Shown one piece after another: positions 23,616 to 36,600 of a DNA stretch of 64,000 nucleotides. Each line of letters starts with the position of its first letter. Positions within the stretch are counted from its first letter, which is position 1. Under the pieces are notes generated by a model that searched no databases, was not told the origin of the DNA, and saw only the letters and a list, made by a program, of their open reading frames with translations. The DNA lies in assembly GCA_947184155.2 (NCBI GenBank), contig CAMXCT020003135.1, positions 342,440-406,439 of the forward strand, in the 5' to 3' direction. The position numbers and the translations under genes are program-made. Source of the stretch: Cladocopium goreaui (lineage: Eukaryota; Sar; Dinophyceae; Suessiales; Symbiodiniaceae).

Positions 23616-24200
23616 TGAAAGATCGTTGCTCCTGAACACGTGATCCTCCACCAAGACCTCAACTTCTGCAATCCAGTCGTCCAAGAGCAGCCTGAAAGAT
23701 CGTTGCTCCTGAGTGCGTGATTCTCTTCCAGGACAACTCTGACTTCTGCAATCTAGTCGTGCCTACAGCCGGACGGCCGAGCCTGATAAGTCCAAAACAC
23801 TACAATCTAGATCTGCTCCCTGGCGTCCAACCCCAAACATGCAAGACTCCACAGCACGTCGGACAGTCCTTGCCATGACTCCAACTGCGTCTCCAACCTA
23901 GATAGCCTGAAAGATCGTTGCTCTCTAGGCGATCTCGTCGAGCAGTGGTATAATGCCCGTCTCAGGACCGTGCATAGACAGCTGGCCGCGGATCGATCCC
24001 CCCCTGGGTACGGGGCCGCGATCGTGACGTGGTAGACGAGTAAGTCTCAATACACCGCGACCCGCCGAAAGGCACAGGGCGCCGGTCAAAAAAAAACCTG
24101 AAAGATCGTTGCTCCTGAGTATGTCTTCCTCCAGAACAACTCTAACAACTGCAATCTAGTGGTATGCGTACAGTCGGACGGTCTTGCCTAACAAGTAAAC
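23616..24200. repeat. Tandem-like repeats of CCTGAAAGATCGTTGCTC
   Basis: The segment CCTGAAAGATCGTTGCTCCTGA, followed by a CTTCTGCAATCTAGTCGT-like part, recurs at about 23616, 23691, 23906 and 24097. The last two occurrences flank the SINE at 23924-24096, which inserted into one repeat unit. Confidence 0.7.
23924..24096 (+). mobile_element. tRNA-derived SINE, copy 1 (plus strand)
   Basis: A 173-bp body with a tRNA-like head: a box-A-like TCGAGCAGTGGTATAATG, then a box-B-like GCGGATCGATCCCC. It ends in nine A residues. It is flanked by an 18-bp target duplication, CCTGAAAGATCGTTGCTC, at 23906-23923 and 24097-24114. The copy at 24486-24650 confirms it as a family. Such elements are moved by LINE enzymes; none is seen in this window. 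Confidence 0.9.
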
Positions 24201-24485
24201 AACAACTCAATCCAGCCAAAACCTTTGCACACAATCACAGAAAAATCAAGGCCCTCCCTGCCGCTGTCATAGCCATCCACCTGCACCTTCAGCCATCCCA
24301 CCTGAGTACGTCTTCTCGGTCAACAGCAGTGCCTCTTCGACTGACAATGATTCAACCTAGATGCAACCACTAGCGCTCTAAGTTGCAGATGCCAAACCAA
24401 ACTCACCAGGTCCCACTTTCACACAAGATCTAGGTTTTTTTTCGTCCAACGCTGAGCTTTCGCCAGGTCGTTCTCCACGCTCGAT

Positions 24486-24650
24486 TTTTGACCGGCGCCC
24501 TGTGCCTTTTGGCGGGTTGCGGTGCATTGAGACTTGCTTGTCTACCACGTCACGATCGCGGCTCCGTAGCCGGGGGGAATCGATCCGCGGCCAGCTGTCT
24601 ATGCACGGTCCTGAGACGGGCATTATACCACTACTCGACGAGATCGCCTG
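24486..24650 (-). mobile_element. tRNA-derived SINE, copy 2 (minus strand)
   Basis: Inverted copy of the SINE at 23924, with the same tRNA-like head and GGCACAGGGCGCCGGTC tail and a short A-tract. It is flanked by a 19-bp target duplication, GTCGTTCTCCACGCTCGAT, at 24467-24485 and 24651-24669. The two copies differ at several bases, so they are independent insertions. Confidence 0.9.
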
Positions 24651-24669
24651 GTCGTTCTCCACGCTCGAT

Positions 24670-25339
24670 AGCATGTTGCATATCAGTGAATTTAATTAAG
24701 TTCTTTATAATCAAGAATGAAGTGGATGATTGCATGTTCTGTACATGTTCCTCTGGCTAAACTTCTCCAAAACGTCCCATTCAGCCAAACAAAGTTCGAG
24801 CATCTTGAAACATAATGGAGAGCAGAAAGTTCTGCTCTAGATTTTTGTAGCGAACTGGAACCAGGATATTTAGCCTGAAAGACTACCTGCGATAACTGCT
24901 GTTTTTGGCTCAAAGCTCTACTAGACATCTCTTAGCACGTGTCCACCAGCAAAAGGTACAGCTCAGAGACTCTGAGGCGCCAATCTCAACCTGTGGATCA
25001 ACCGACAAGGGAGAGATTTCTATCCTTCTTCAGCAGAGGTACGTCATCAAAATTAATTGAATCAACATGCAACTGGCTTACAGGCATGATGAACGACCTG
25101 GCGAGAGCTATGAGGCGTTGGACGGAAAAAAAAGCAGAGGTACGTCACCAAGGGCAGAAGTCTTCACAGTGACTGGAGAAGCCATAGCCCTCTGTGCGGC
25201 CAATCGTATCGCAACGGCAGTCGATGATTTTTTTTCCGAGCCCTTTGCAATGGCCGCGTGGATAGGACAGACATGGACCCTGAAAGAAGCTCCACGGAAG
25301 ACTGACGGGACACAGCAGAACCAGAAGATGATGCAGATC
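24670..25339. other. No supported gene
   Basis: Short open stretches only. At 24900-24912 TTTTTGGCTCAAA resembles the end of the dinoflagellate spliced leader; see findings. Confidence 0.4.
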
Positions 25340-26221
25340 TTTTGAAATTTTGGTTACAAGGAAACCTTTCTCACGGACTATGATGACATCGAGGTGTACC
25401 ACCACAAGTGCCGATATCGAACCAATGCAGAGAGTGACTATCATTGCTGGGCTTTTCAAGAGTATCGCCTTTACATCAATCACGGGTTATGGAACATTGT
25501 TGTGGACGAAGATATAGAAAACACCCCTAGTGCAACGCCAGGGTACAAGTCAGCTGTCTTCACCCATGATTTCTGTCACCTTGAATCTGACCACTGCGAT
25601 GAAGTGTACACGAACTACAACTTTCGAGATATGAAGGGCAGAGTCATTTACCGTTCAAGCTGGACCCAGACGAATGGAAGCAATACTGGACCTGGGTGAG
25701 CCCTATGGCGCTTTGCCATCATCTCCAATGCATCGCATGAAAGGATTAACTGTTTCTACTCCAACAAGATGCACGATCACAACGTGCTAGCCAACCGCAC
25801 GGTCTGTTGGTCGACGCGTACGGTGGACTTGGAGACATCTGGTGCCAAGAGGAAATGGGATGGATTCATTCGCCTTTGTGATCAGGCTCGCATAGGCTCT
25901 GCCCAGCACGAACCGGTGAATCGAGGCTATGAAAACAAGGATACCTCAGCGCCCTCAGGTAGCACAAGTGCTGCTCACCAGGTAAGAGAAGCTATGATGA
26001 GGCCAATGGCCCTGGCAAAACGACAGGACCAGTCTCTGGCTCAGGACATTGAGGCATCTATAGTGAAGCTGGCCTGGAGGCATTTGCTGACGTTTTTCCC
26101 CCACCAGGACGGGCCCTCAATGAAGATGAAGAAGAGATGCAGCCCCAGCAATGGGCATATGCTCGAGTCCCGCCGCTACATGACCCACGTGCTGCGAGAA
26201 CTGACCTTGCCACATAGCTGA
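25340..26221 (+). pseudogene. Decayed ORF, copy A of an unrecognised pair
   Basis: The frame runs through TDYDDIEVYHHKCRYR, AFQEYRLYINHGLWNIVV and THDFCHLE, then after a frame break MHDHNVLANRTVCW. The same series of motifs in the same order (EYNIVINGEWWSVV, GHDFCYLD, MREHNILCRRMSCW) recurs at 28150-28720. The family is not recognised; it may be a gene or transposon protein that was duplicated and then decayed. Confidence 0.45.
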
Positions 26222-26777
26222 AATATGGCAAGACCCTCATGGCAGCGGTCACAGTGGTGACCTCTCAGCTCCACACAGTGATTGTCGCACAGAAAGTGTG
26301 ACCAGTGCGGATGGTGCTAATGATGATGACCCAGTGCGCAAAGAGGCAGAACCAGATGACTAGGGCGAGCCAACCCATTGTTTTCGAGCTCTCGCCTGTG
26401 TGTGCGAAGATTCAGACAGGGTTAGTGAGTGTGCACATGCCAGCTCGTTTGGTAAAAAGGAGTGTTGAGGCGATGCTTAGCCTGCTGCGCTCTCTGTATG
26501 GCTACCTTTTTTGGCTTACCCTGTTAGCGTTATTTTGTACGTGATGACTCCGCCGTTTACTGCAAATGTGTGTCCCTATTCCTCCTGCCTACTGCGACCT
26601 AGTGCTTCTCTATTTCATTCCAAGTAATGGGGAAGGACTTCTGTTGGTAACATATCTTGGTACCCAGTGATCTGTCTGGCAGGAAGTACGGCCAACGCTG
26701 TAGTACCCCCCTGTTTTCAAACGGTCTCCCTCTTGGGTTAGATTGCGTTGTAGGGCTCCACCCTGACTGGTTTCGCC
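26222..26777. other. No supported gene
   Basis: A spacer between two unrecognised coding-like regions; no motif or repeat noticed. Confidence 0.4.
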
Positions 26778-27871
26778 ATGGGCTATCGTCTCCTGCAGAG
26801 GGCTACGGAGTACTGTAGTGACGCTGACGAAACAAGCCATCCTGACCTCTTTCATTTGCGTAGCTCTGCCGATCTGGATTACGTAGTAGATGGCCACTCG
26901 CTATTCATCACTCCATGTCCTGAGACTGCAATCGAGAGCTTTGTTCCCAGAAAATGTGACCAACTGCAATTGACCAAAAAGCAACAATCATGGCTGCTGG
27001 TAGGTATCCCTGATGCTCCTGACTATGCAACTTATGCATGGGCTGCGTTGAAACCACCGCGAACAATACTATGGGAACGATATGCCCAAGAGAGCAGTGA
27101 TGGCTACTACGCTCCGCCGGGCTTCATCCCCCGGAATCCGGAGCCTGGGAAGTATTACCATCGTCGACCAGGCAGTGATTTTCTCAGCTGCCATCACCAT
27201 CCGAGCAATTCTAAACAGCTCCGTGTCTTGGTACGTCTCACCGATGTATTGTCTGAAGCGGCAGTAGACACCACGCAATACTGGTTCTTCGTGGACTTAC
27301 CTATGCCGTACGGGCCGCCCACCGATACTGTGGGTGACATGCTCTTGTTCGCTGCCAAACTGGTAAGCAACAGGGGACTGCCAGCAGAGTATAGCCCTCA
27401 GTGCAGGTTTGCCCAATTCACGTTTGTGGAAGTGCAAGACACCGTTACACCTCTTGTGGAACCATCTCCACATTGAACATTGCCTCCCTCAAGCCTCACG
27501 AGGAAGTGAATGCCTTTGTCTCCTTCAACTCAGCAGACCAAGTGTCTAGTTTAGGTGCTACACAGGATTCTGGTAATGAGGACGGCGAATACTTTGCTAT
27601 TGCTGTCTTACCCATTTTACCAGAGTGGGTAGCCTCTGATGAACCCAAGTACTTGAGAGAGGACTATTCTACCAGCCCTTGCCTGCTCTCTCATGCACCG
27701 CTAAAGGAGTGTCCGCTTCGGCGATCGGACACAGCTAGCAGTCAGCTCCCTGGACGAGGCAAAGCAACCAGCCGACGATGGCCTACAGCCACGGTAGCTC
27801 CGGCAGCGAGTTCTTCAAGTCAGTCGAGAGCTCCCAGGGACCAGGCCAAACGAGTCTCCTTTCAGCAATAG
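26778..27871 (+). CDS. Hypothetical protein, probably frameshifted near 27470
   Basis: ATG at 26778 in good context (GCCATGG) opens 232 codons with balanced composition, including PDAPDYATYAWAALKPPR and YWFFVDLPMPYGPP. Near the stop a second frame continues with protein-like sequence (LKPHEEVNAFVSFNSADQ) to a stop at 27871, so one frameshift or an intron may join them. It lies between the two copies of the decayed ORF pair (25340 and 28150) and may belong to the same unit. No domain is recognised. Confidence 0.35.
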
Positions 27872-28149
27872 CAGGCCTGCGGCGATAGAGGATGTATGCA
27901 GCTCAGACAAAAGCGCGAGTGTATATCCTTTGTTGTGTTTTTGAATTGCTTTGAGGTTGCCTGTGCGCATATGGGCAGTTGATTGTTGTACCCCTGCACC
28001 CCTGCTCGAATGGCAGCTGCTCACTAGCGTAGCTCACTCATAGCATTGGACCCCCTCACTCGGCATGGTGCGAAATTGGTTTAGGGAATCGAAGCCTGGC
28101 CGATTCAAAGGATTGGGCCGACCCAAAGGATTGGGCCGACCCTGCTACA

Positions 28150-28720
28150 CAGCTAGACGAGTTGCTACTTATTGTGGTTTTCCTGATGGTGGATCACGCC
28201 GCCCCACAAGGATAGCTATAGCCATGAGTGGGCAGTCTTGGAATACAACATTGTTATCAATGGTGAGTGGTGGAGTGTAGTCACTGATGACTCTTTTCCA
28301 GAGGCACCTCCCTGATGGTTATGGCTCACCAGACCTTGGGCATGACTTCTGCTACCTTGATACGACAGGCATTGCCCAAACGTACCTGCTAATCTTGATG
28401 GGCGGCTTTTCTACGCATTCAGACCCCAATGTTATGGCTCCACACCATTCCAACGATGGGTCAGCCTACAAAGATTTGTCTTACTGACCACAAGTGATGA
28501 TGCGGGGCAGCTAGGTTTCTACACTGCAATTATGCGAGAGCACAACATTCTGTGCAGACGCATGTCCTGTTGGAAAACTATCTGTGATCCAACCCTGCCA
28601 GAGGGCAGGAGAAGAGTCATCGCCTTACAGAAGCACTGAGAGTAGTCCATGCAGCCACTGAGGGCCCCTTCGAAGGGTATGAGGTAGCACTGCGAGAACT
28701 GAGGCAGCCGGAGTACCCAA
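28150..28720 (+). pseudogene. Decayed ORF, copy B of an unrecognised pair
   Basis: Contains SYSHEWAVLEYNIVING followed by a broken frame with DGYGSPDLGHDFCYLD and then MREHNILCRRMSCW. These correspond to the motifs of copy A at 25340-26221. Stops and frame changes indicate decay. Confidence 0.45.
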
Positions 28721-28904
28721 CTGACACCCAGGAGATCACCTGTCAATCCTTACAGCTGCTAGTGTATGACGAAAGGCATGCAAATGGGTTGCAGCCCACA
28801 AAGTCTATGAGGGCCTGCAGCACAAACGGCGCTAGCGCAGTTCATCCAGCAATTGAAACAAGACAGCAGGACCTTAACACGGGCTGCTCGAAATTTGCGA
28901 GGTA

Positions 28905-30257
28905 GCATCCACCAGCTGAAGGTTTCCTTCTAGTGGACCAATTGGTCTCAAGACATGGGGTTGGACGAGTTCGCCATTTGTCAGGGAAAATCTTGTGGAT
29001 TCAACAAACAGTGCTCTCTGGAACAAATTGTATGGGACAGGTTCCCACCTTGCTGAAGTACAGCGATGTGGGGACAAAGTGTTTGCCACGTGGAAGGTTG
29101 TACTTCCTCTTACATGAAGTTGGTGCAATTGATCCCGCAACCCTGGAAATGATTGGTCAGGAGGAGCATGCAGTTGTGACAGAACAGATGAGGAACAAAG
29201 ATAGTTCTGGAAAGGTGGTCAAGTTTGTCAAGCGGATGAGCCTGGTTTTGGGAGTTCAAGGCCTTGAGTTTTCAAGGACGATGGACATGTTGAACTTTCT
29301 GGATTTGGGCAGTGCTTGGTTTGATATTTGCACTTTGGATGTTCTTTGCAATGGTGGATATTTCACATGGAGGAAACTCCACCGTGACCTTTACCAGTGC
29401 TGGAATTAAGTGGCCGAAGAACACTCCTACATTGCAGAGCAAGCTAGCCGAATCGAGCAGCTCATTGAAAGCTGCGAAACTTTGAAGAAGGAAATTGAGG
29501 AATCCAATGCGGAGCACAGTGACCGAATCACAGAGACATCAAACGTGTTACACATGACACATGACTATGTGACAGGTTTGCATTACTCCTTGGTGGAGCA
29601 TGGTGGTTTCTTGCGGAATGGCTTGGGTTTGTCGCGTGAACAGCGGTCTCATCTGAATGTTCTGGAAAGGACCAACTTGGTTAGTTCAAGGACTATGGCA
29701 ATGGGTTCAGTTGAGTTGATGCGTTTGCTGAGACAGCGTGTTGCGTGACAAGGACTTGCAGATGAGTCAGATGAGAATGCACTCAACTCAGGCGCCGATA
29801 CACTTGAAGAGATGCTGGAATTTCTGAAAGCAGAGCACAGTGGATGTTTGGATCGAAGCGAGTATTGAATGCAAGTCAAAACCAATCCTGACGTTCCTGG
29901 ATGAAGTGAGTACACCTCTTGCTGCGGACATGGTGCCACGATGCACAGTCAGAATCTCTCTGCTGTTTTCGAATTTGAGTCACAAAACGGGGAATCAGCA
30001 GACAGATACAGTGCCATCTCAGGCGCATATGAACCTTGAGCGTGCAACTTGAAATTTTTTGGATGTTGGAGACTGCAGCATCCATGGCTGTAGCTCATGA
30101 CAGTGGAAGGTCAAAATGACAATTTGAGTCAGACTGCAAGCGACCGCTCGCCCTCTGAATGAGGAGTGGGAAGAATCTTCAGTCACGCTCACAGCAAGGA
30201 TGACACGCACAAATCATGAACAAGTGTGCAACCATTTTCACCTGGCATGCATGAAAT
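28905..30257 (+). mobile_element. Decayed 3' part of a Ty1/copia element with LTR remnant
   Basis: The frame from about 28933 reads GRVRHLSGKILWIQ, followed by DVGTKCLPRGRLYFLLHE. This matches the end of the RNase H domain of the intact element downstream (GRVRHLSGKILWVQ, then DIGTKCLTRQRLLYLMHE). A second frame (29410-29748) matches its C-terminal coiled-coil extension (SREQRSHLNVLERTNLV versus NREQRNHMLIQERANLV). At about 30183-30257 AGCAAGGATGACACGCACAAATC matches the LTR. It is an older relative, interrupted by stops. The intact element inserted just beside it. Confidence 0.85.
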
Positions 30258-30261
30258 AATC
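30257..30261. repeat. Target-site duplication, left (TAATC)
   Basis: TAATC directly before the 5' LTR; the identical pentamer follows the 3' LTR at 37656-37660. A 5-bp duplication is usual for Ty1/copia integration. Confidence 0.9.
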
Positions 30262-30431
30262 TGCAAAGAATTGTGCGGCCTACTCATAGCAAGGATGACA
30301 CACACAAATCGAGATGTAACAGCTGTGTCACTTTCATGTACCTGTCATGGAAACTCATGATTCAGGTTGATTTCGTTGAGGCCCTTTTCGGCACAAAAGC
30401 GAGTGCATGCGTTTCTCAGTGAACCTTCGCA
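30262..30431 (+). repeat. 5' LTR
   Basis: 170 bp beginning TGCAAAGAATTG and ending CCTTCGCA. It is identical to the 3' LTR except for one C/T difference. It should hold the element's promoter, but I see no clear core motif. Confidence 0.95.
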
Positions 30432-30444
30432 TGGTAGCGGAGCC
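30432..30444 (+). other. Primer binding site (initiator tRNA-Met-like)
   Basis: TGGTAGCGGAGCC starts immediately after the LTR. It is complementary to a tRNA 3' end ...CUCCGCUACCA, one base different from the usual eukaryotic initiator tRNA-Met end (CUCUGCUACCA). Confidence 0.75.
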
Positions 30445-30679
30445 CAATCTGGGCATACGCTTTTTCCTTTGGCTGGTGGCGCTTTGAAATCAGCTGGCAA
30501 CTGGATTGGGATTCAAACACAGTTTTTGCAAGACTGAATTCTGGGATTTATACTGGAGGCGAAAGCCTAACACAGGTTTCTGGATTACAGGTGCATTTTG
30601 GTGAATCTCTTTTCCTGGGAAGTTGCTTGGAAGAAAGTGATATCGGTGCAGTAGGACTTGAAGTTTTTCTGCAAAAGGC
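30445..30679 (+). other. Copia 5' leader
   Basis: Untranslated stretch between the primer site and the Gag-Pol ATG, expected to hold the packaging signal. No other feature seen. Confidence 0.6.
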
Positions 30680-33600
30680 ATGGAGCCAACGTCGGGTGGT
30701 GAGAATCCATTTCCTGGTTCGCCGAGTGGTTCTCCAACAGGTGGAGCTGCAGGAGCAGCTGACATGTCTCAGAGGTTGCTAGCAGCAGTGGAAGCTGCTA
30801 CTATGGCTGCACAGGCGGCTTCACAGATAGCGCAAAATGTGAGACAAGGCTCAGATGAGAAAACCTGGTGGAAATTACTTCCAAAGCCACCCACATTCGA
30901 TCATGCCTCGAGAGAGAGTGAAATCGCTGGATGGAAGGAATGGTCATGGTCATTCGAGCAATACATGGGCTCGATAGACACTAGATTCAGCGACGATATC
31001 CAAGAGATGAGAAAGGATATCACGAAAGCCATCGATCCTGTGGATTTTTCTGACAGTGAGAGACAGCGCAACAGTTTCATGTACAGTATGCTATCTTCCC
31101 TTCTTCGCCAACGACCTCTTCTGGTAGTGCGGCAGGTTTCAGGTTCAAATGGTTTGGAAGCTTACCGTTTACTTGTGGAGCAAAACGAGCCCCTGACAAA
31201 GAACAGAAGCATGGGTCTTTTGAACATCAAAATGAACTGGTCTGCATTCAATGGAAAGCAGTCGCTGATGTCACAGGTGCTTCGTTTGGAACATGCTTAC
31301 AGTGAATATGAAAAGCTTGGAACAAAACTGAACGATGATTTGAAGACTGCAATACTGATGAGGTGCGTGCAGGGAAATCTGAAGACATGGTTGCAACTTC
31401 AGGTTACAGAACAGACCACGTACAGCAAGGTGCGAGAGATGATCCTGCTCTACGACAGCTCAACAACGAAGTGGTCGGAGACTATGGTTTTGGGCTTAGA
31501 TGGATCTTCAAGTCATGCTGATGGCCCAGTTCCAATGGAGATAGACAGAATAGAATCAAAAGGAAAGAACAAAGGAAAAGGAAAGGGAAAGTCAAAAGAT
31601 AGCAGTGCGCAGAAAGGAAAATCAAAGGGAAAACAAAAAGGAAAAGATGGCAAAGGCAAAGGAAAGACATATGATCAGAAAGGTGCCAAAGGAAATTCGT
31701 ATGGCAAGCCAAAAGGCAAGGGAAAGAATGAGTCCAAGTCTTGCTACGTGTGTGGTAAAGCCGGGCATTTTGCTCGGGATTGCTGGCAAGCTTCACAGGT
31801 CAGAAATGTTGCTTCAGAGTCGATGCCAGGTTCAACAGTTGTGCAAGGTTCTCCAAGTTCATCACTTGGAGGTGTTTCAAGCGCATCGCAGTATCAGTCT
31901 GGAGCTCAGCAATTGCCAGTGATTGCAACGTCAAGTTCGTCCACACAGCAGAGAGTTTCACGAATTTATGAGATCAATGAAGATGTTTCAAAGCATGACG
32001 ATTTGGTCTTTGATTTGCGCGATTCGAGTCCAAGCAGTTTTGGTGGTGCAGTTCATGTGGTTTATCATTATATTGGTGACACTTCAGATGATTCATGTTG
32101 TGAAGAGCTTTGCAATGGTGTTATTAGAACGGTTGTTAGTGGTGATGGTGAATGTTCAGAGCAGCTGCATAGCATCCTCATCGACAGCGGCGCCGACGCC
32201 TCAATTTTCCCAGCGTCATTGATTGGACTGGGAAAGCCTGCAGAGGGTGTGATTGGAAAATTATGTGATGCTCAAGGGGTTGAAATACCAGTTGATGCAG
32301 TGCAAGACATGGAAATCCGCCTGAAGGACATTTCAGGGCGCACCATCCTGCTCAGGGAACGTGTGGCAATTTCAGACAAGGTCAACCAACCTATCCTGTG
32401 CTATGGCCACTTGTTACAGTCTGGTTGGGGTATCAGTGGAAGTCAGCAAGCCTTAGTCCACGACTCAGTTGGAGCGCATATCCCAGTTGAAATGCAGAAT
32501 CAATCACTCATTGTCCATGGAACAATCAGAGCCTTGAAGGAATGCAGTGAAGTGCCCGACAACTCTTGCGTCAGGGCGATACAGGCTGAGGTGATTGACA
32601 GCGTGTTGAATGGTGCTGTTGGCTGGGAGCTTGACTCACGTGGTTGTGGCATAGGCAGACATTTTGCTGAAAAACATCAAGACCCGACATTGGTGAAACC
32701 TGATTTGTCTGGCAGATTCTACAGAACAACTCTGGTGGAAGGCAATGACAGAAAGTGGTATGTGACAGAACTTTGTGAGCAACTTGAAGGTTTGATTCAG
32801 CTTGATGCAGAGTTTTATGGTTTTCGAGGCAAGCGCAATGTCATCACGTTCATAACAGATGCAGAAAAGGATCCGGTGGTGCTTGGGTTTTCACTGGTTG
32901 ATGAAGGTGCTCCAGGTTTTCCAGTAAGGCCTGAAGATGACATGGATGCTGAAATTTCTGCAGATGAAGGTTTGGAAGTAGCAGGCCGAGAGATTCCTGA
33001 GGACCAAGTGGTTGTACGCCCAACACCGGAAGATGAAGTGAGCGTGAATGGCACCCTCTTGCGTGCCACAAGTGGATTAGCTGCGCTGAGGGCTGGATGC
33101 TGCTTTTACGGCCTTTCCTCTTCAGGGTCGAAATCCAAATGCTTTGAAAGACTTCTGAATCATTCCAAGAAATTGGAGTTGGACATGATCATGGCTGCAG
33201 CAAAGGAATCGAAAAGACAAGAAGGGCGAGATCCATTGGCACCGGTGAATGCTGAGGTGCCCACTGAGTTTGAGCAGAACAAACATCGTTTGACTCACCT
33301 TCCCTTCGAGAATTGGTGCCCATCGTGCGTGGCGTTTAGAGCCAGGCCGGATCGCCATGAAAATACAGGCGAAAGCCATGCTGGTTCTGTACCTACAATC
33401 AGCTTCGACTATTTCTTTACAAAGTCGGATGGGCAGTCGGGAACAGAAGGTGATCCAAACACCATCACAGCCTTGATTGTGGTGGACAGTCACACAAGTT
33501 TTGTGTCATGCATCCCACTGGAAAAGAAGGTGCAACTGGATCATGCCAACCGCGAAATTATCAAGTTCATCCAAATGCTGGGATACTCAGAGGTGATTTT

Positions 33601-36600
33601 GCATTGCGACAACGAGCCCTCGATCTTACAGATCAAGAATCTTCTCCTGCGTACAAGGCAGGCAATGGGTCTCAAGACCAGAGAGAGCAGCGCCATAGCC
33701 TACGACAAGGGCAATAGCTTGGCAGAAAATGCAGTTGGAAGAGTGCGTCCATTGGCTTGCTCACTCATGCATCAGCTTCATGGTCGCCTAGGAGTTCAAT
33801 TGCAGACATCAAGTGCCATATGGTCTTGGGCACTACGTCATGCTGCATGGTTGATTTCAAGGTTTTCAGTGATCAGAGGTGCAACAGCATACGAGCTTGC
33901 ATTTGGCCGTGTTTTCACAGGTGAGTTGTGCGAGTTTGGTGAACCCGTTTTTGGGTATGTGGTGCCAGCAACGAAGGCAGCTGCAAAGTGGAAAAGGATG
34001 TTGTTTTTGGGAAAAGCAGAGACCCAAAATTCCTATGTGCTCTTTGATGGTCAGGCCATCATCCTTTCAAAGAGCGTGAGGCGCATCAACACGACGTGGC
34101 GCACCCATCTGGCATACTACTTGCATTGCAGGTGTTTTTCATGGCAGTACAAGTCTGGTTTTGGAACGAGGATTTTGCCAACAATGAAAAAGCCAGTGCC
34201 GCGTTCAGTGAGCTTTGAGGTTCCTTTGGGTCCAATTGAGGACAGCCGCCTTTATGACAAAGATGCGCAGGCAGTCATTGAGTTTGCAGAGAAGGAGAAA
34301 AAGATGCAGGAGGAGAATTCTGCAATGGCTGCCAATGACCCTTTGCAAAGTGCGGCTCAGCCACAACAGGAGCTGCAATCTAAAGATGCTGCAGTTGATG
34401 TTCCTCCCAGTTTGCCTTTGGAGGTTCGAGCTCAGTCTGGACAAGCTTCAAGTTCAGCAGGCAACGTTGAAATGGATGACCCAGGACTTGCAGTACCAGT
34501 GACACCACCTCGTGAATATGTGATGGTGGGAAGCCCCAGATCATCTCCAGCAACAAGACCGACAGAAACTGAAGATGATGAAGTTGCGAAAAGACAGCGT
34601 GTTGAAGATGCAAAGAAACAACGCATCAATCAGATGCGCATGGACTACGAGAAACGTCTTTCAGCTGTCAAGATTGAGTACAAAGAGTACTTCACGATGG
34701 ATGCATATGAGACAGAGCTTGATGTGGACAAAGAGATGGAGGACGAAGATGAGATATGGGCTGGAGAAGAATCTGTTGAGCTGCATGGGATTCCTGAAGG
34801 AGTCTGGTCTGATTCACCAATTGATCAGACACCGTTGCCACCTGAGAGCTGGGTTGACGAGCTGGCTGATAAAGTGGAAATCCAACGCTTGTGCGCTATG
34901 CAGGTTTTGATTCCAGCAAAGCAGTTTCAGGGTGAAGTGACTGGCAGCCTCACGACAAAATTCGTGAGGGATTGGAGGCTGAAGCAATGGGGCGAGGGTG
35001 AAAATTCAAAGAAAAGGTGGATGCGCAGATCGCGCTTCGTAGCGCGAGAGTTTGCAGTGTCAAAAAGGTTAGATACATTTTCACCTGCGACAGGTGCCCA
35101 CACTTCCAATTTGCTGCCATTGAAATACTTGTGGATGAAAAGACAAGCTGCTGAGATGGAGTCAAAAGACTATGAAGTTGTGATGGCAAGCATTGATGTT
35201 CGTGATGCATTTTTGCAGGTTGAACAAAGTCAGCCGATACTTGTGCATTTGCAAAATGAACCGTTTGTTATCAACAGAAACCTTCCAGGACAAAGGCTGG
35301 GAGCTAAGCAGTGGTTTCTTCATCTCCAAGCGTTTTTGAAGGAGCGCATGGATTTTCAGTTTTCAGCAGTGCAGCCTTGCATGGCCAGGAACTCAAAAGC
35401 CACGATCCTCATTCATGTGGATGACATACTTTTCGTTGGTTTGAAGTCGTTTTGGAATGAAGTCTTCTTGAAGGAGATGAAGCAGAAGTTTTCGATTTCA
35501 CATGAGCAACTGGACGGTGTTGGCAGTAGCATCAAATTCTTGAGGCGGACGATGACTGAAACAAATGAAGGTTTGGTCATTACACCTGGAACGAATGTTG
35601 AAAAGATGGTGAGATTGTTTGAAAAGGCTTTTGGACCAGTGCGTAGTCAAAAGACACCATGTGACCAGTCCATACAACTACCTGACAATTCTCCCAAGCT
35701 TGACAAGAAGGATGCAACATCTTTTCGTTCTTTGGTAGGGCTTTGCTTGTACATTGCACGTGAACGTCCGGACCTCATGTTCCCGATAAAGGAGCTTGCA
35801 TGTGCAATGTCATCACCGACAGTAGCAGCACTTGGTCACTTGAAGAAGTTGGTTGGATTTATGAAACAGATGGGAGATATAGGTGTACGTCTGCATGTGC
35901 CAATGCCTGGACAGGGAAAGTTTTCTTCAGGAAGTTCTTGCAATTGGGTTTTGGAAAGTTACACAGACGCAGACTGGAGTGCCAACAGAAACCACCGCCG
36001 ATCCACTTCTTGCGGAATGCATTTCCTCAACTCTTCATTTGCATACGGTAGCAGTCGGAGTCAAAAGGTGGTGAGTTTATCCAGCTGTGAAAGTGAACTT
36101 CACTCAATGGTCAGCAGCATGTGTGATGGGATTTTCATAAAAGCATGTGCAGAGTTCATCCTGAACGAGGAGGTGGAACACATCCAGTACACCGACAGCT
36201 CATCAGCCAGACAGCTGGCATGCAGACAAGGCAGCGGACGTGTCCGCCACCTTAGCGGCAAAATCTTGTGGGTGCAGGAGAAAACAGAAGATGGCTCAGT
36301 TGTTTTGAGACAGGTTGGAACGAGCGAAAATCTTGCAGATATAGGTACAAAATGTTTGACAAGACAAAGGCTTCTGTACCTCATGCATGAAACAGGCTTG
36401 ATCTATATCCCGTCCTTTGAAGATGTGGGACAGGAGGAGTTTTCGAGACATACTGAAAAGGTTGGAGGTGCTGCGCAAATCAAACGGATTGCAAAGGCCA
36501 TATACCGAATGTCACTTGCGATGGGCCTTGAGCCACTCAACAGACCTACAGGCGCAATGGCATTTCCAGATGTTTGCCATGGACTGGAAGATGAGCCAAA

